Below are positions 53,332 through 63,191 of a DNA stretch of 64,000 bases, piece after piece. Within the stretch, counting starts at the first letter, position 1; every line of letters begins with the position of its first letter. The stretch is taken from NCBI RefSeq assembly GCF_029240215.1, contig NZ_JARBTK010000003.1:434001-498000 (forward strand). The letters run 5' to 3'. The DNA is from Chryseobacterium sp. (GTDB taxonomy: Bacteria > Bacteroidota > Bacteroidia > Flavobacteriales > Weeksellaceae). The notes under the pieces were generated by a model. That model was not told where the DNA came from, searched no databases, and was given only the letters and a program-made list of their open reading frames with translations. The translations under genes and the position numbers were made by a program.

Positions 53332-54363
53332 ATGAAATTTTCATTTAAGAACGACTATTCCGAGGGTTGTCATCCCCGAATTTTAGAATCACTTTTACGT
53401 CACAATACCGATCAACAGGGGGGTTATGGAGAAGATGAATATTCTTTAAAAGCTAAAAATTTAATTAAAGAAAAAATAGACAATAAAGATGCTCAGGTTT
53501 ACTTCGTTTCAGGAGGAACTCAGGCAAATCTGATTGTTATTTCTTCGGTTTTAAAACCTTATCAATGTGTGATTTCTACTTCTACAGGACATATTTTGAA
53601 TAACGAAACAGGTGCAATCGAAGCAACCGGACATAAAGTTTTAAGCATAGAAACGGAAGATGGAAAACTGAAACCATCAGATATTCAGCCAATTTTAGAC
53701 AGTCATAAAAATATTCCGCATCAGGTGATGCCGAAATTGGTCTATATTTCAAATTCTACAGAGCTTGGAACAATTTACAAAAAGGAAGAGCTCGAAAATC
53801 TTTCGAGGTTTTGTCGTGAAAATAATCTGTATCTATTCATGGATGGCGCAAGATTGGGACATGCAATTACTTCCGAAATAAGTGATTTATCTTTAAAAGA
53901 TATTGCTAAACTGACCGATATTTTCTATTTGGGAGGAACAAAAAACGGAGCTTTAATAGGAGAGGCGATTATCATCAACAATCAGTCGTTGCAGGAAGAT
54001 TTCGCTTTTAATATTAAACAAAAAGGAGCTTTGTTGGCAAAAGGAAGGTTGTTGGGAATTCAGTTTTTAGAACTGATGAAGGATGATCTGTATTTTGATT
54101 TGGCAAAACATGCGAATCAACAGGCTATGAAAATTAAAACAGCTTTATCAGAAAAAGGAATTTCTTTTCTTTCAGACACTTTTACCAATCAGATTTTTCC
54201 TGTTTTAAATCACCAAATTATTGAGATTTTATCTGAAAAATTTGAATTTTATGTCTGGAAAAATGTTGATGAAAATTTTTCGGCAGTCCGTCTGATTACC
54301 TCATGGAATACAAGTAATGAAGCTGTCGGAGATTTTATTAAAATCATTAATAATAACCTATAA
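53332..54363 (+). CDS. Threonine aldolase / beta-eliminating lyase family enzyme
   Basis: 343 residues of PLP fold type I, low-specificity threonine aldolase group. Features: the N-terminal FKNDYSEGCHPRILESLL, QGGYGEDEYSLKAKNLI, VSGGTQANLIV (cofactor phosphate), HILNNETGAIEATGHKV, the aspartate in LFMDGARLGHA and the PLP lysine in YLGGTKNGALIGEAI. The family splits threonine to glycine and acetaldehyde and can also act on allo-threonine. It diverges from the DtxR gene and shares its 85-bp upstream region with the putative operator. Terminator at 54371. Confidence 0.9.
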   Translation: MKFSFKNDYSEGCHPRILESLLRHNTDQQGGYGEDEYSLKAKNLIKEKIDNKDAQVYFVSGGTQANLIVISSVLKPYQCVISTSTGHILNNETGAIEATGHKVLSIETEDGKLKPSDIQPILDSHKNIPHQVMPKLVYISNSTELGTIYKKEELENLSRFCRENNLYLFMDGARLGHAITSEISDLSLKDIAKLTDIFYLGGTKNGALIGEAIIINNQSLQEDFAFNIKQKGALLAKGRLLGIQFLELMKDDLYFDLAKHANQQAMKIKTALSEKGISFLSDTFTNQIFPVLNHQIIEILSEKFEFYVWKNVDENFSAVRLITSWNTSNEAVGDFIKIINNNL

Positions 54364-54370
54364 CTAAAAA

Positions 54371-54400
54371 AAATGCAACCGGATTGAGTTGCATTTTTTT
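54371..54400. terminator. Bidirectional terminator between aldolase and lipoprotein genes
   Basis: AAATGCAAC (54371-54379) and GTTGCATTT (54388-54396) with poly-A before and poly-T after; serves both convergent genes. Confidence 0.88.
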
Positions 54401-54432
54401 ATGTTTTATAAAAAATTAATTTGAAATTAAAA

Positions 54433-54936
54433 TTATTTTAGAGCTTTTGAAACCAATGTGCAATCTGCGGTTTCCAGCTTCTGACCGTCTTTGTAAGCTA
54501 CTTTAGCTTCGTCGGCATATTTCATCTGACCATTGTCATCTTTTTGATTTCCAATGCCTTCAAGTAAATTTCCGTCTTTTTGTAGAAAGAAAATATCTCT
54601 TTTGCTTGTAGTACCTTCAGATGCAAATTCATAAGTCAGTTTCAGTGTATCACCAGATTTGAAACCTGTAAGATCGCCTTTTGAACTGTCTTTTTCGCTA
54701 TTTTTATAAGCCATTTTTCCAGTGACTGTGCCTAGATTATCATCAATGCTCACGAAAACACTATCTTTTCCGGTTACTCCAAAATAACAGTAAGATTTTG
54801 CGCCCAAGGTATCAATTACAGCTGTAGTTGTGTCTGTGAGCGAATCTGCATTGGCGGTTGGTACAGTAGTTTCAACTTTTTTATTACAGTTGATCAGAAA
54901 TAAAGATAATGAGCCTAATAGAATGTACTTTTTCAT
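54433..54936 (-). CDS. Lipoprotein, function unknown
   Basis: 167 residues with a lipoprotein signal (lipobox LINC, Cys17) and a Thr/Asp-rich linker (about 24-45). The mature domain has paired glycines and strands (GTVTGKMAYKNSEKDSSKGDLTGFKSGDTLKLTYEFASEG) compatible with a small beta-barrel, and two further cysteines that could form a disulfide (CYFGVTG and TADCTLV). No known family recognised. It stands alone; the upstream 580 bp contain no gene. Confidence 0.75.
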   Translation of the reverse strand: MKKYILLGSLSLFLINCNKKVETTVPTANADSLTDTTTAVIDTLGAKSYCYFGVTGKDSVFVSIDDNLGTVTGKMAYKNSEKDSSKGDLTGFKSGDTLKLTYEFASEGTTSKRDIFFLQKDGNLLEGIGNQKDDNGQMKYADEAKVAYKDGQKLETADCTLVSKALK

Positions 54937-55519
54937 GACTTTTTATATTATGTTAAATTGATTTGTATTGCTAAAATAATGATTGTAATCTGAATGGTTG
55001 GTAAATTATAGGAAAATTATATCTCAATATTTTATATATTTTTTATTAAATCATTCAACAAAAAATCTTCCAAACTCAATACTCAATACAAACTCTAATC
55101 GCTGAGAATCGTCTAAAAATATTTTTCTGGAATGATATTCGAAATTTCGTGAAATTAAATGATAAAAAATTATCATAAATCTTATTATTAGAAATCGAAA
55201 AATTTTATGCCTAAATCTAATTTGCAATCGCTAAGAATGAAAATATTTTTCAGAATAGTATTTAGAATAAACTTCAAGCTAAATTTATTGCTAAACAAGA
55301 TCTCTTAATTTTCACTACAATTTACATTGATAAACTACTTTATATTATTTTTAAAAAAGTCCTATAATTTATATTATGTTAAATAGAATATTTTTCAAAT
55401 TTCTTATTATTTATAATAAATGTTTGAAAATCAATTTATTACAGAATATCTGAAGTAAGGAATTTAGAATAAAATATACACAACAAATTGCCGTATTTTA
55501 AATTATTATTTACAAGAAA
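54937..55519. other. 583-bp AT-rich region without a gene
   Basis: No coding sequence on either strand. The only structure seen is an imperfect direct repeat of about 45 bp (55097-55143 and 55226-55270, both containing AATCGCT and AAAATATTTTTC). It may be degenerate non-coding DNA. Confidence 0.5.
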
Positions 55520-57529
55520 TTATTTAGCTTTCATTTTACCATTCTTAAATCTTTCACTTGCAGTCTGATAATATGCTACCGTTTCAGAGACCAGATTTTT
55601 CTTAATATTAGAAATTTCTGTGAATGATTTATCTTTTTCGGAAACTTTAAACTGCTTTACCCTTTTGCGGTCATCGATCTGGTTAAAAGTATTTTCTTTC
55701 AGCATTCCAAGAGTTCTGTAGTTTCCTATAAATGCTCTTTCGTCTCCTGCTTTTGTTTGATTGATGTCTTTACCGTAAAGACGTGTTGAGTAATTCCAAC
55801 CGAGATAACCGAATAAAGTCGGCATCAAATCAATCTGTGAAGTCAGACGATTGATCTTTTCAGGTTGTTGATTTAAATTATAAATAATTGCAGGAATGTG
55901 ATGTTTAGCAATATTAATTTCCCATTTTCCTGCACTGCTTGCGCAATGATCTGCAACAATAACAAAAACTGTGTTCTTAAACCAAGTCTTTGTTTTTGCA
56001 TTGGTGATAAATTTTCCCAAAGCATAATCTGTATATTTCACAGCAGCATTTCTGTCGCCTTGCGGAAGATCTATTTTACCGGCAGGAAAAGTATATGGTT
56101 TGTGATTGGAAGTCGTCATCACAAACTGAAAAAACGGTTTGTTTGCTTTGGTACTTCTATCAGCGTATTTTATAGATTGCTTGTAAAGATCCTCATCACA
56201 GATTCCCCAGGCATTTTCAAAACTTACTTCGTTATCGTTTATTGCAAATCTCTGTGTTTTAATTTCGTCTGATAAAGGATTTCCTCTATTTCTGTCAACA
56301 ATATCAAAACCCTGTCCACCGAAAAAATTATTCATATTATCAAAATAACCATCGCCGCCGTAAATAAAATAAGGCTGATAATTTTTTGATTTTACAATTG
56401 TCGAAACTGAAAATAAATTTTGGTTATTGGGTCTTCTTACGATGCTGTTTCCAGGAGTGGGCGGAACAGACAATGTTAATGCTTCCATTCCCCGGACGGT
56501 TCTGGTTCCTGTTGCATAAAGGTTTGTGAAGAAAATACTTTCTTTAGACAGTTGGTCATAATTTGGTGTAAGATGATCTTTATTTCCGAATTCTGTTAAA
56601 AAATCGGCACTGAAGCTTTCAATTGCAATGACAATAATATTAGGATGTTGCTCCTCACCACCTTTTGTCGATCTTGAAATATCATCAAATTTTACTGAAT
56701 TATAATTTTGATTTTCCTGTAAAAGTTTACTTTTTAGAATAGAATAAGCTTCTTTTTCAGGAAGTTTCGGATAAAATGTTTCATAATCTAATTCATTGGA
56801 TTGATATGCAGAAATAAAAGAAAATGCACCATTTTTCCCGATTTCATTGACAACAAGATTATTGCTGAAATCAGCCTGCTTATTTCTCATTATAATTCCT
56901 AAAACAGATCCGATAATCAGTACAGAAAGTGCAGGTAAAAGACGTGAAGAAATTGGTTTTCTGTCTGAAAAAGTATTTTTGAAAGCACGTTTCTTTTTTA
57001 ATACAAAAAATGTCAATACAATGATTCCAACCAAAACACCTGCAATTAAGGGTAACGGATAAGACTGGTTTATATTTTCTACCACTTCGTATGTGTAAAT
57101 CAGATAATCAACAGCAATAAAATTAAATCTAACTCCAAACTCATCCCAGAAAGGAATTTCTGCCATGATACTAAAATAGATGATGACAAAAATTATCGTT
57201 AAATAAATGTAGGTAAAACATTTGTCTATTAAGGAACCTATCCATTTTTTTGGGAAGAATAAAAGATAAAATGCGTACAGAAATAAAAATAATGTACCCA
57301 TGGTAAGATCATAAAGAAATCCTGTAAAAAATGCCCGCAAAATGTAAAACGGATTAAAATCTGCATCGGATGCTGACCAGACCAAGAGTGTCACCCTTAT
57401 CATAAAGGATAAAATCAAATAAAAACTTAAAACATAAAATAATACTGAAAATCTGCCTTCAAAAATTTTTAAAAAACGCTCTAAACGTTGTTTTGTCATA
57501 GTCATTGCTTGTCTGTTAAAATCAGACAA
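55520..57529 (-). CDS. LTA synthase family sulfatase-fold membrane enzyme
   Basis: 669 residues. Five N-terminal membrane helices (first 190 residues) carry an extracytoplasmic alkaline-phosphatase-superfamily domain with IVIAIESFSADFLTEFG (metal Glu), YATGTRTVRGMEAL (nucleophile Thr), YGGDGYFDNMNNFF and VIVADHCASSAGK (metal Asp-His). The LtaS group transfers phosphoglycerol; Gram-negative relatives add phosphoglycerol or phosphoethanolamine to glycans or lipids. The exact donor is unknown. It starts 69 nt after the histidine kinase stop on the same strand. Later in-frame Met codons (residues 9 and 11) are alternative starts. Confidence 0.9.
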   Translation of the reverse strand: MSDFNRQAMTMTKQRLERFLKIFEGRFSVLFYVLSFYLILSFMIRVTLLVWSASDADFNPFYILRAFFTGFLYDLTMGTLFLFLYAFYLLFFPKKWIGSLIDKCFTYIYLTIIFVIIYFSIMAEIPFWDEFGVRFNFIAVDYLIYTYEVVENINQSYPLPLIAGVLVGIIVLTFFVLKKKRAFKNTFSDRKPISSRLLPALSVLIIGSVLGIIMRNKQADFSNNLVVNEIGKNGAFSFISAYQSNELDYETFYPKLPEKEAYSILKSKLLQENQNYNSVKFDDISRSTKGGEEQHPNIIVIAIESFSADFLTEFGNKDHLTPNYDQLSKESIFFTNLYATGTRTVRGMEALTLSVPPTPGNSIVRRPNNQNLFSVSTIVKSKNYQPYFIYGGDGYFDNMNNFFGGQGFDIVDRNRGNPLSDEIKTQRFAINDNEVSFENAWGICDEDLYKQSIKYADRSTKANKPFFQFVMTTSNHKPYTFPAGKIDLPQGDRNAAVKYTDYALGKFITNAKTKTWFKNTVFVIVADHCASSAGKWEINIAKHHIPAIIYNLNQQPEKINRLTSQIDLMPTLFGYLGWNYSTRLYGKDINQTKAGDERAFIGNYRTLGMLKENTFNQIDDRKRVKQFKVSEKDKSFTEISNIKKNLVSETVAYYQTASERFKNGKMKAK

Positions 57530-57598
57530 AGGACTTAATCAATTTAGAAGAAATTTAGAATTTTTAAAATTTAATCTTGAAAGAAGTATGGATGAAAT

Positions 57599-58885
57599 TT
57601 ACAACTTCACTGAAAAAACATGATTATTATCGACAAAATTGTACTGAACGTCCCATTTTTGAGATTTGGAAATTTCTTTTATAATTGCCAATCCTAAACC
57701 GCTGCCCCTGTTACTGGCAGATAATTTAGAAAATCTTTTAAATAAAAGATCCTCATTCAGCTTTTGCACTCCGGAATTGGCTACAGAAAAGACTGCATTA
57801 TTTAAGCTTATAGAAATAGAACCATTAACTGCGGTATGGCGAATTGCATTCAGAAGCAAATTATTGATCAGAATTTCTGTCAGACTTGTATTACCGTTTA
57901 CAGTAGTATTTTGCAATGCATTAATCTGCAAAGTAATGTTTTTCTGATCAAGATGTTCCTGAAGATTTTCTATGCTTTGTCTTACCAATTCGTCAAAATT
58001 GATGATCTCAGATTGATCAAACTGGCTGTTTTCAATTTTTGCAAGAAGCAAAAGATTTTGATTGATTCTTGCACTGCGGGAAAGTGCTTTGTTCATATCT
58101 TCAGCAATGTTGTACTGCTTTTCGGTAAGGTCAGCGTTTTGCATCAACAGATCGAGCTTATTTTTCAGGATTGCAAGAGGTGTCTGCAATTCGTGTGATG
58201 CATTTTCTGTAAATTCTTTCTGTGTTTTGTAAACCGACACGTTATGTGCAATCAGTTTCCTTAAAGATTGATTGAGTTCTTCAAATTCTGTGGTGTCTGT
58301 ACTTTCAAATTCAATGTGCGTTTGTGTGTTAAGATTGAAATTTTTAAGCCTATCTAATGTATTTCTAAAAGGTTTCCAAATCGTTTTGGATAATCTTCTG
58401 TTCAGAATAAATAAGCCTGTTACAATTAAAATAAAAAATAAAAGAGTAATGATTCCGATAATCATTATTGTTCCCTGTGTTTCCTCAATATTGGTTTCTA
58501 TGGTAAAAAGATAAGGCTCGTTTTTAATATAAATCACTTTTTTGAGACATCGGTAGCGTTCGATTTTCTTGTCGGCAGAAAAAGGTTTATACTTTTCGGT
58601 CGTAAAAATTAAATCTTTTTTTAAATTGTTATATGGCAGTTTTATAATGTTTGTTCCCGGTTGAATCTGATTCCAAAGACTGATGTTTCGTTGTATTTCT
58701 TCGTCGGAAATTTTCATCCGATTAAATTCATATGATGTTTTTTCTGCAACAATTTCATTATGTTCATCAAGCTCATCTTGCCAGATTGTATCCACCATAA
58801 CGTAATAAACAGGTATACTGATTATTAGAACAATCAGTACAAAAATTAAAAAAGGCTTTGTTGTTTTACTTAGTAATGGTTTCAT
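57599..58885 (-). CDS. Sensor histidine kinase
   Basis: 428 residues. Two membrane helices (about 11-32 and 139-161) flank a periplasmic sensor of about 105 residues. A HAMP-like linker precedes the HisKA domain with phospho-acceptor His231 in NASHELQTPLAIL; the ATPase domain has the N box NLLLNAIRHT and the G box RGSGLGLAIIKEI. The signal is unknown. The partner response regulator ends 5 nt upstream, so the two form one two-component system, and the LTA-synthase-like gene follows downstream. Confidence 0.93.
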   Translation of the reverse strand: MKPLLSKTTKPFLIFVLIVLIISIPVYYVMVDTIWQDELDEHNEIVAEKTSYEFNRMKISDEEIQRNISLWNQIQPGTNIIKLPYNNLKKDLIFTTEKYKPFSADKKIERYRCLKKVIYIKNEPYLFTIETNIEETQGTIMIIGIITLLFFILIVTGLFILNRRLSKTIWKPFRNTLDRLKNFNLNTQTHIEFESTDTTEFEELNQSLRKLIAHNVSVYKTQKEFTENASHELQTPLAILKNKLDLLMQNADLTEKQYNIAEDMNKALSRSARINQNLLLLAKIENSQFDQSEIINFDELVRQSIENLQEHLDQKNITLQINALQNTTVNGNTSLTEILINNLLLNAIRHTAVNGSISISLNNAVFSVANSGVQKLNEDLLFKRFSKLSASNRGSGLGLAIIKEISKSQKWDVQYNFVDNNHVFSVKL

Positions 58886-58890
58886 TCATA

Positions 58891-59571
58891 TTATAGGCTT
58901 TCCCACTTATAACCTGTTCCATAGACTGTTTTCAGATAATGATCACAACCGGCATCGTACAGTTTTTTCTTCAGGTTTTTTACGTGAGCATATACAAAAT
59001 CGTGGTTTTCTAGCATATCTGCAAAGTCTCCTGAAAGATGTTCTGCCAAAGTACTTTTAGAAATCACCCTGTTTTTATTACCGATGAAATATACTAATAA
59101 ATCAAATTCTTTTTTGGTTAAAGCAATGATTTCGTTACTGACGGAAACTGTTTTTGCCAAAAGATCAATCTGCAACTCGTTTTGAGTCACCACATTGGTG
59201 TTGCTGAACTGCTTTCTGCGGATTACAGAATAGATACGAGCGGCTAATTCAGAAAGATGAAAAGGCTTTGTCAGATAATCATCTGCACCAATCTGCAATC
59301 CTTTAATCTTGTCGTCGAGTGCATTTTTTGCAGAGATGATGATTACACCATCCTGCTTTTGTTCTTTTTTAAGTTCTTCTAAAATTTTCAGACCGTTTCC
59401 GTCCGGCAAAGTAATATCCAGCAAAATACAATCATACTGAAACACTTCAATCTTTCCCATCGCTTCACTAAATGTTGAAGCAAATTCACATAGATAGTTT
59501 TCTTCCGAAAGATATTCCGCAATACTTTTCGCAAGCTCGACTTCGTCTTCTATAATCAGGATTTTCATCAA
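58891..59571 (-). CDS. OmpR-family response regulator
   Basis: 226 residues (225 if translation starts at the second Met). The receiver domain shows the acidic pair in IIEDE, phospho-acceptor Asp52 in LLDITLPDG and Lys102 in YLTKPFH. The C-terminal winged helix has the usual LTKKEFDLLVYFIGNKNRVISKSTLAEHL and VKNLKKKLYDAG...TVYGTGYKWE ending. It binds DNA when phosphorylated by the adjacent kinase. The targets may include the neighbouring LTA-synthase-type gene, which is inference. Confidence 0.94.
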   Translation of the reverse strand: MMKILIIEDEVELAKSIAEYLSEENYLCEFASTFSEAMGKIEVFQYDCILLDITLPDGNGLKILEELKKEQKQDGVIIISAKNALDDKIKGLQIGADDYLTKPFHLSELAARIYSVIRRKQFSNTNVVTQNELQIDLLAKTVSVSNEIIALTKKEFDLLVYFIGNKNRVISKSTLAEHLSGDFADMLENHDFVYAHVKNLKKKLYDAGCDHYLKTVYGTGYKWESL

Positions 59572-59678
59572 TACTTATTTGTTTAATGATCTGATGGAAC
59601 ATAAATGGTTCATTCTGCTAATTTATAGATCAATTCTGAAGAAATTTTGAATTAATAATTTTAAAATTCAATAAGCTA

Positions 59679-61520
59679 TTAATTTGAATACTCTTTTAAA
59701 AGCTGTCTGTAGCTCATCAGAATTGTTGATTTTGAGATAAATCCTATAAACTCATTGTTGTCAGAGATGACAGGCAGATTCCAGACTCCTGTATCATCAA
59801 ATGCCTGAATAATTTCTAAGGGATCATTTTTAAGATAAATCACTGCAGGCGGAGCTTTCATAAGTTTAGAAATACTGAGTTCTTCTTTATCTTTATTTAA
59901 AAGCAAAGGACGAAGGTCGTCCATCGTTAAAATTCCTTTCAAAATATTCTGATCATCTACGACGGCAAAAGTATTTTTCTTACCGTTCACAATCAAATCA
60001 TAAAGGTCGGTAATGGGTGCATCATATTTGATGACCTGCGAATCTCTGTCAATCAGTTCATTGGTGCGTAATGAAGAAAGAAGATTTTTATCATGCTCAT
60101 GTGTAAAGATTTTTCCTTGATCTGCCAAAGCCTTCAGCTCTGGAGAAATACCGGAAAACCATCTCGCCATAAGATAAGAAATCACCGATACAATCATCAA
60201 AGGAATAAAAAGATCATACCCGAAACTCGATTCTGCAATCAGAAATATAGCGGTAAGAGGTGCGTACAATACTCCGCTCATTGCTCCTGCCATTCCTACC
60301 AGAACGAGATTGGTTACAGGAACGTCTTCAAAGCCTATCTGCTTACAGATCATCGCAAACAAGAAACCAAGTGTTCCTCCCGCAAAAAGTGAAGGTGCAA
60401 AGTTTCCGCCATTTCCCCCACTGAAAATGGTAATTGAGGTTGCAAAAACTTTTAAAAGACAGATTAAAATTAAAAATATAATGACCGTCCAGTTTCCGAT
60501 TTCGAAATATCTGAAAAGACTGTTCTGAATAATGTAATTGGCGTTTCCATTGGTAAAAGCTTTTACCGTTTCATATCCTTCACCAAAAAGAGGTGGGAAA
60601 AGTACACAAAGTAAAGACAAAGCTGCACCACCAATAACCGCTCTTCGTAATCGAGATACGTTCATGCTTTTGATAAAATGCTCAACTTTTTGGGAAACAA
60701 CAACAAAATATCGTGCATACAAACCCGTCATAATCCCAAGAATCAGATAATATGGGATATTATGATAGTTGAATGATTCCCGTGCATGGAATCTGAAAAG
60801 AATATCTTCCTGAAGCAAAATTCTGGATAAGAGACTTCCGCAAACCGCAGCAACAACCAAAGGAATAAAGTCTGAAAACACAACACCTGTAAGAAGGATC
60901 TCAAAAGCAAACATAATTCCTGCAATCGGTGCGTTGAATGCAGAGGCAACACCCGCTGTAGCTCCTGCTGCAAGTAAAAGTGTACGCTCTTTATAACCCA
61001 ATCTGTAAGTCTGTGCATAATTAGAACCTATGGCAGCTCCGGTTACCGCGATCGGACTTTCCAGACCTGCAGATCCTCCAAGACCAACCGTAACAGCACT
61101 CTGAACGATCTGTGAATACATTTTCACTGATGAAACGATGCTTGAGTTTTGGGCAATTTCGTAGAGAATAGCTCCGATTCCTTTTCTATCCTGCCCCTTA
61201 AATAAAGTAAGAACAATACTTGTGGTAAGTACAATCCCTAAAAAAGGAAATATGATATAGAAAAGAATCTGATATTCAAAATGAACTTTGCTGATCAGAT
61301 AATGAATCTGATGAACAAGTGTTTTCAGAAGTACACCTGCCAAACCTGCAGTGCATCCCACAAGAATACCAGAAAGAATCAAAAACTGACTTCGGCTGAG
61401 CCTGTTGTTGAGCCAATGCAGAATGATCTCGTAACTACGGACTTTTTTAATACCAAATTGCTGAAAATCTCTCTTAAACTTCAGAAAATTAAGGTATTTT
61501 TTTTTATTTTGAATCTTCAC
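59679..61520 (-). CDS. ClC-family chloride channel/antiporter with CBS pair
   Basis: 613 residues. The membrane part (about 35-455) has the ClC selectivity motifs in variant form: GLGGSAGLESPIAVTGAAIGSN (gating Glu in GLESP), GGNGGNFAPSLFAGG (the GxFxP motif) and the internal Tyr region. Two CBS domains follow (about 475-600; VNGKKNTFAVVDDQNILKGILTMDDLRPLL and IIQAFDDTGVWNLPVISDNNEFIGFISKSTIL), likely regulated by nucleotides. It moves chloride, perhaps with proton exchange. It is on the minus strand, 107 nt from the response regulator gene. Confidence 0.93.
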   Translation of the reverse strand: MKIQNKKKYLNFLKFKRDFQQFGIKKVRSYEIILHWLNNRLSRSQFLILSGILVGCTAGLAGVLLKTLVHQIHYLISKVHFEYQILFYIIFPFLGIVLTTSIVLTLFKGQDRKGIGAILYEIAQNSSIVSSVKMYSQIVQSAVTVGLGGSAGLESPIAVTGAAIGSNYAQTYRLGYKERTLLLAAGATAGVASAFNAPIAGIMFAFEILLTGVVFSDFIPLVVAAVCGSLLSRILLQEDILFRFHARESFNYHNIPYYLILGIMTGLYARYFVVVSQKVEHFIKSMNVSRLRRAVIGGAALSLLCVLFPPLFGEGYETVKAFTNGNANYIIQNSLFRYFEIGNWTVIIFLILICLLKVFATSITIFSGGNGGNFAPSLFAGGTLGFLFAMICKQIGFEDVPVTNLVLVGMAGAMSGVLYAPLTAIFLIAESSFGYDLFIPLMIVSVISYLMARWFSGISPELKALADQGKIFTHEHDKNLLSSLRTNELIDRDSQVIKYDAPITDLYDLIVNGKKNTFAVVDDQNILKGILTMDDLRPLLLNKDKEELSISKLMKAPPAVIYLKNDPLEIIQAFDDTGVWNLPVISDNNEFIGFISKSTILMSYRQLLKEYSN

Positions 61521-61825
61521 CGATTTAAATATTTAAAGATATTACAGGGAATAACGTCCAGAACTTTATTCACAAGAACCTTTATCTTGATTAATAAAAT
61601 TTAATAAGGATCAATTGTTTCACAATTTAACTGTAATTTTTTACAATTTCCTTTATCAAATCAAAATACGAATGTCTACAAATATAAGGAAAATAGTCTG
61701 GTTATCACTTGTTGCGAGCCTCAATAAACCTTAAGTCGGTACTTGAAATATAATGGAAATTTATTTTAAAATAAATAAATACTTTGCTGTAAACTTAAAA
61801 TCCTGATTATTTAAAATATTTATAT
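61521..61825. other. 305-bp intergenic region before the ClC gene
   Basis: No gene seen. The only signal is an exact minus-strand -7 box (TATATTTG, 61686-61679), about 160 nt upstream of the ClC start. The rest is AT-rich without hairpins or repeats that I can support. Confidence 0.5.
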
Positions 61826-62416
61826 CTAAATTTCATCATTGAATAAAATTTTTCTGAACGCTTCAGAAGCAAGATGCACCTGTACCGACCAGTCGTCTGC
61901 AGCATCACTTCCTGCATCATCAGAAATATATTTCAGACACAAAAACGGAATATTTTCTTGTCTTGCAATCAGAGCGAGCGGATAAGCTTCCATGTCGATC
62001 ACGTTGTATTCTGTGTTGATATGATTCGTCTCAAAACTGTCGCCGCTTCCGCAGATTCCTTCTTTCAGACTATCCATTTTCAATCCGTTTTCTAAAATGA
62101 TCGGAATATCAGATAATGGAGTTTCAAATTTTTTAAAACCAAGACCTCTCGCATCCATATCTCGTTGGATAAATTGTGTACAACATATAATTTCACCTTT
62201 ATGAAAACCAATTCCTCCTGCAGAACCGAGATTGATGATCAGTTTTGGTTTGTTTTTTTGAATTGCTTTTGTAAGTTCAATAGCAGCATTTACTTTGCCG
62301 ATGCCTGTTATCAGTTTATTGATGTGATCAAATACTTTTCCGGCTTCGGAACCTAAGGCAAAAACAAAAAGTGTATCTTGAATCGAAAATGATATTTCGT
62401 TGTTTATTTTTATCAT
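61826..62416 (-). CDS. Nucleoside phosphorylase-superfamily nucleosidase
   Basis: 196 residues of the PNP/MTAN fold. Features: ALGSEAGKVFD at the start, TGIGKVNAAIELTKAI, LGSAGGIGFHKGEIICCTQFIQRDMDARGLG (base pocket and metal-free site), GICGSGDSFE and VIDMEAYPLALIA with the Glu that contacts ribose. It is most like 5'-methylthioadenosine/S-adenosylhomocysteine nucleosidase but shorter than E. coli Pfs (about 230), so the substrate is not certain. It lies 21 nt downstream of the DsbA-family gene on the same strand. Confidence 0.88.
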   Translation of the reverse strand: MIKINNEISFSIQDTLFVFALGSEAGKVFDHINKLITGIGKVNAAIELTKAIQKNKPKLIINLGSAGGIGFHKGEIICCTQFIQRDMDARGLGFKKFETPLSDIPIILENGLKMDSLKEGICGSGDSFETNHINTEYNVIDMEAYPLALIARQENIPFLCLKYISDDAGSDAADDWSVQVHLASEAFRKILFNDEI

Positions 62417-62437
62417 TGTTAATTAAAATAAGTTGAA

Positions 62438-63136
62438 TTAAATGATGCAACCGTCTGTATCACAAGATGTATTACCATCGTTTGTACTTTTGAAAGGCTG
62501 AACGGTTTCGTTATAAGTTTTCGTCAAAGCTTCCTGAAAAAGTTCTGTTGGCTGCGCTCCTGAAACTGCATATTTACCATTTAAAATAAAGAAAGGAACC
62601 CCAGAAACACCGTTATTTCGGGCTTCCAGAATATCCTGATTGACATCATAATCAAATTGCTCTGAACTAAGAGTTTGTTGTGCTTCTTCTTGATCGATTC
62701 CTAATTTCTGAGCTAAAGACACTAAAACTTCAATATTTCCCACATTTTCACCATTCAGAAAATGAGCCGTGAATAATTCTTCTTCCATTTCTGAAGATTT
62801 ATGATGTTTTTTAGCCAAATGAAGGAGTTTGTGTGCGAGAAAAGTATTGGTAATCAAAGCTTTTTCAAAATTAAAATCAATTCCGGAAGCTTTTCCCATT
62901 TGTACAACTTGTGCGGTCATCTGTTTTGCCTGCTCTTCGGGGAAACCTTTCTTTTCTCTGAAATATTCTGCGGTGGTTTTTGTTTCTGTAGGATCTAAAG
63001 TCGGATCAAGCTGGAAACTCTTCCACTCTACTTCTACTTCATCTTTAAATGGCAATTTTTCAAGAGCCTGTTCAAAATTTTTCTTTCCTATATAACAAAA
63101 CGGGCACATCACATCTGACCAGATTTCTATTTTCAT
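62438..63136 (-). CDS. DsbA-family FrnE-like oxidoreductase
   Basis: 232 residues with a thioredoxin-like fold and the active-site CPFC motif (SDVMCPFCYIGKKNFEQAL) near the N-terminus, the FrnE/2-hydroxychromene-carboxylate isomerase-like branch of DsbA. The cis-proline loop is GVSGVPFFILNGKYAVSGAQ. It has no signal peptide, so it is likely cytoplasmic; the C-terminal tail carries two more cysteines (SCDTDGC). The substrate is unknown. It forms a short operon with the nucleosidase gene. Confidence 0.9.
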   Translation of the reverse strand: MKIEIWSDVMCPFCYIGKKNFEQALEKLPFKDEVEVEWKSFQLDPTLDPTETKTTAEYFREKKGFPEEQAKQMTAQVVQMGKASGIDFNFEKALITNTFLAHKLLHLAKKHHKSSEMEEELFTAHFLNGENVGNIEVLVSLAQKLGIDQEEAQQTLSSEQFDYDVNQDILEARNNGVSGVPFFILNGKYAVSGAQPTELFQEALTKTYNETVQPFKSTNDGNTSCDTDGCII

Positions 63137-63191
63137 TATTTTGATTTTAAAATTTAAAGATATTTATTTCAATAGGAAAACTCATCCATTT

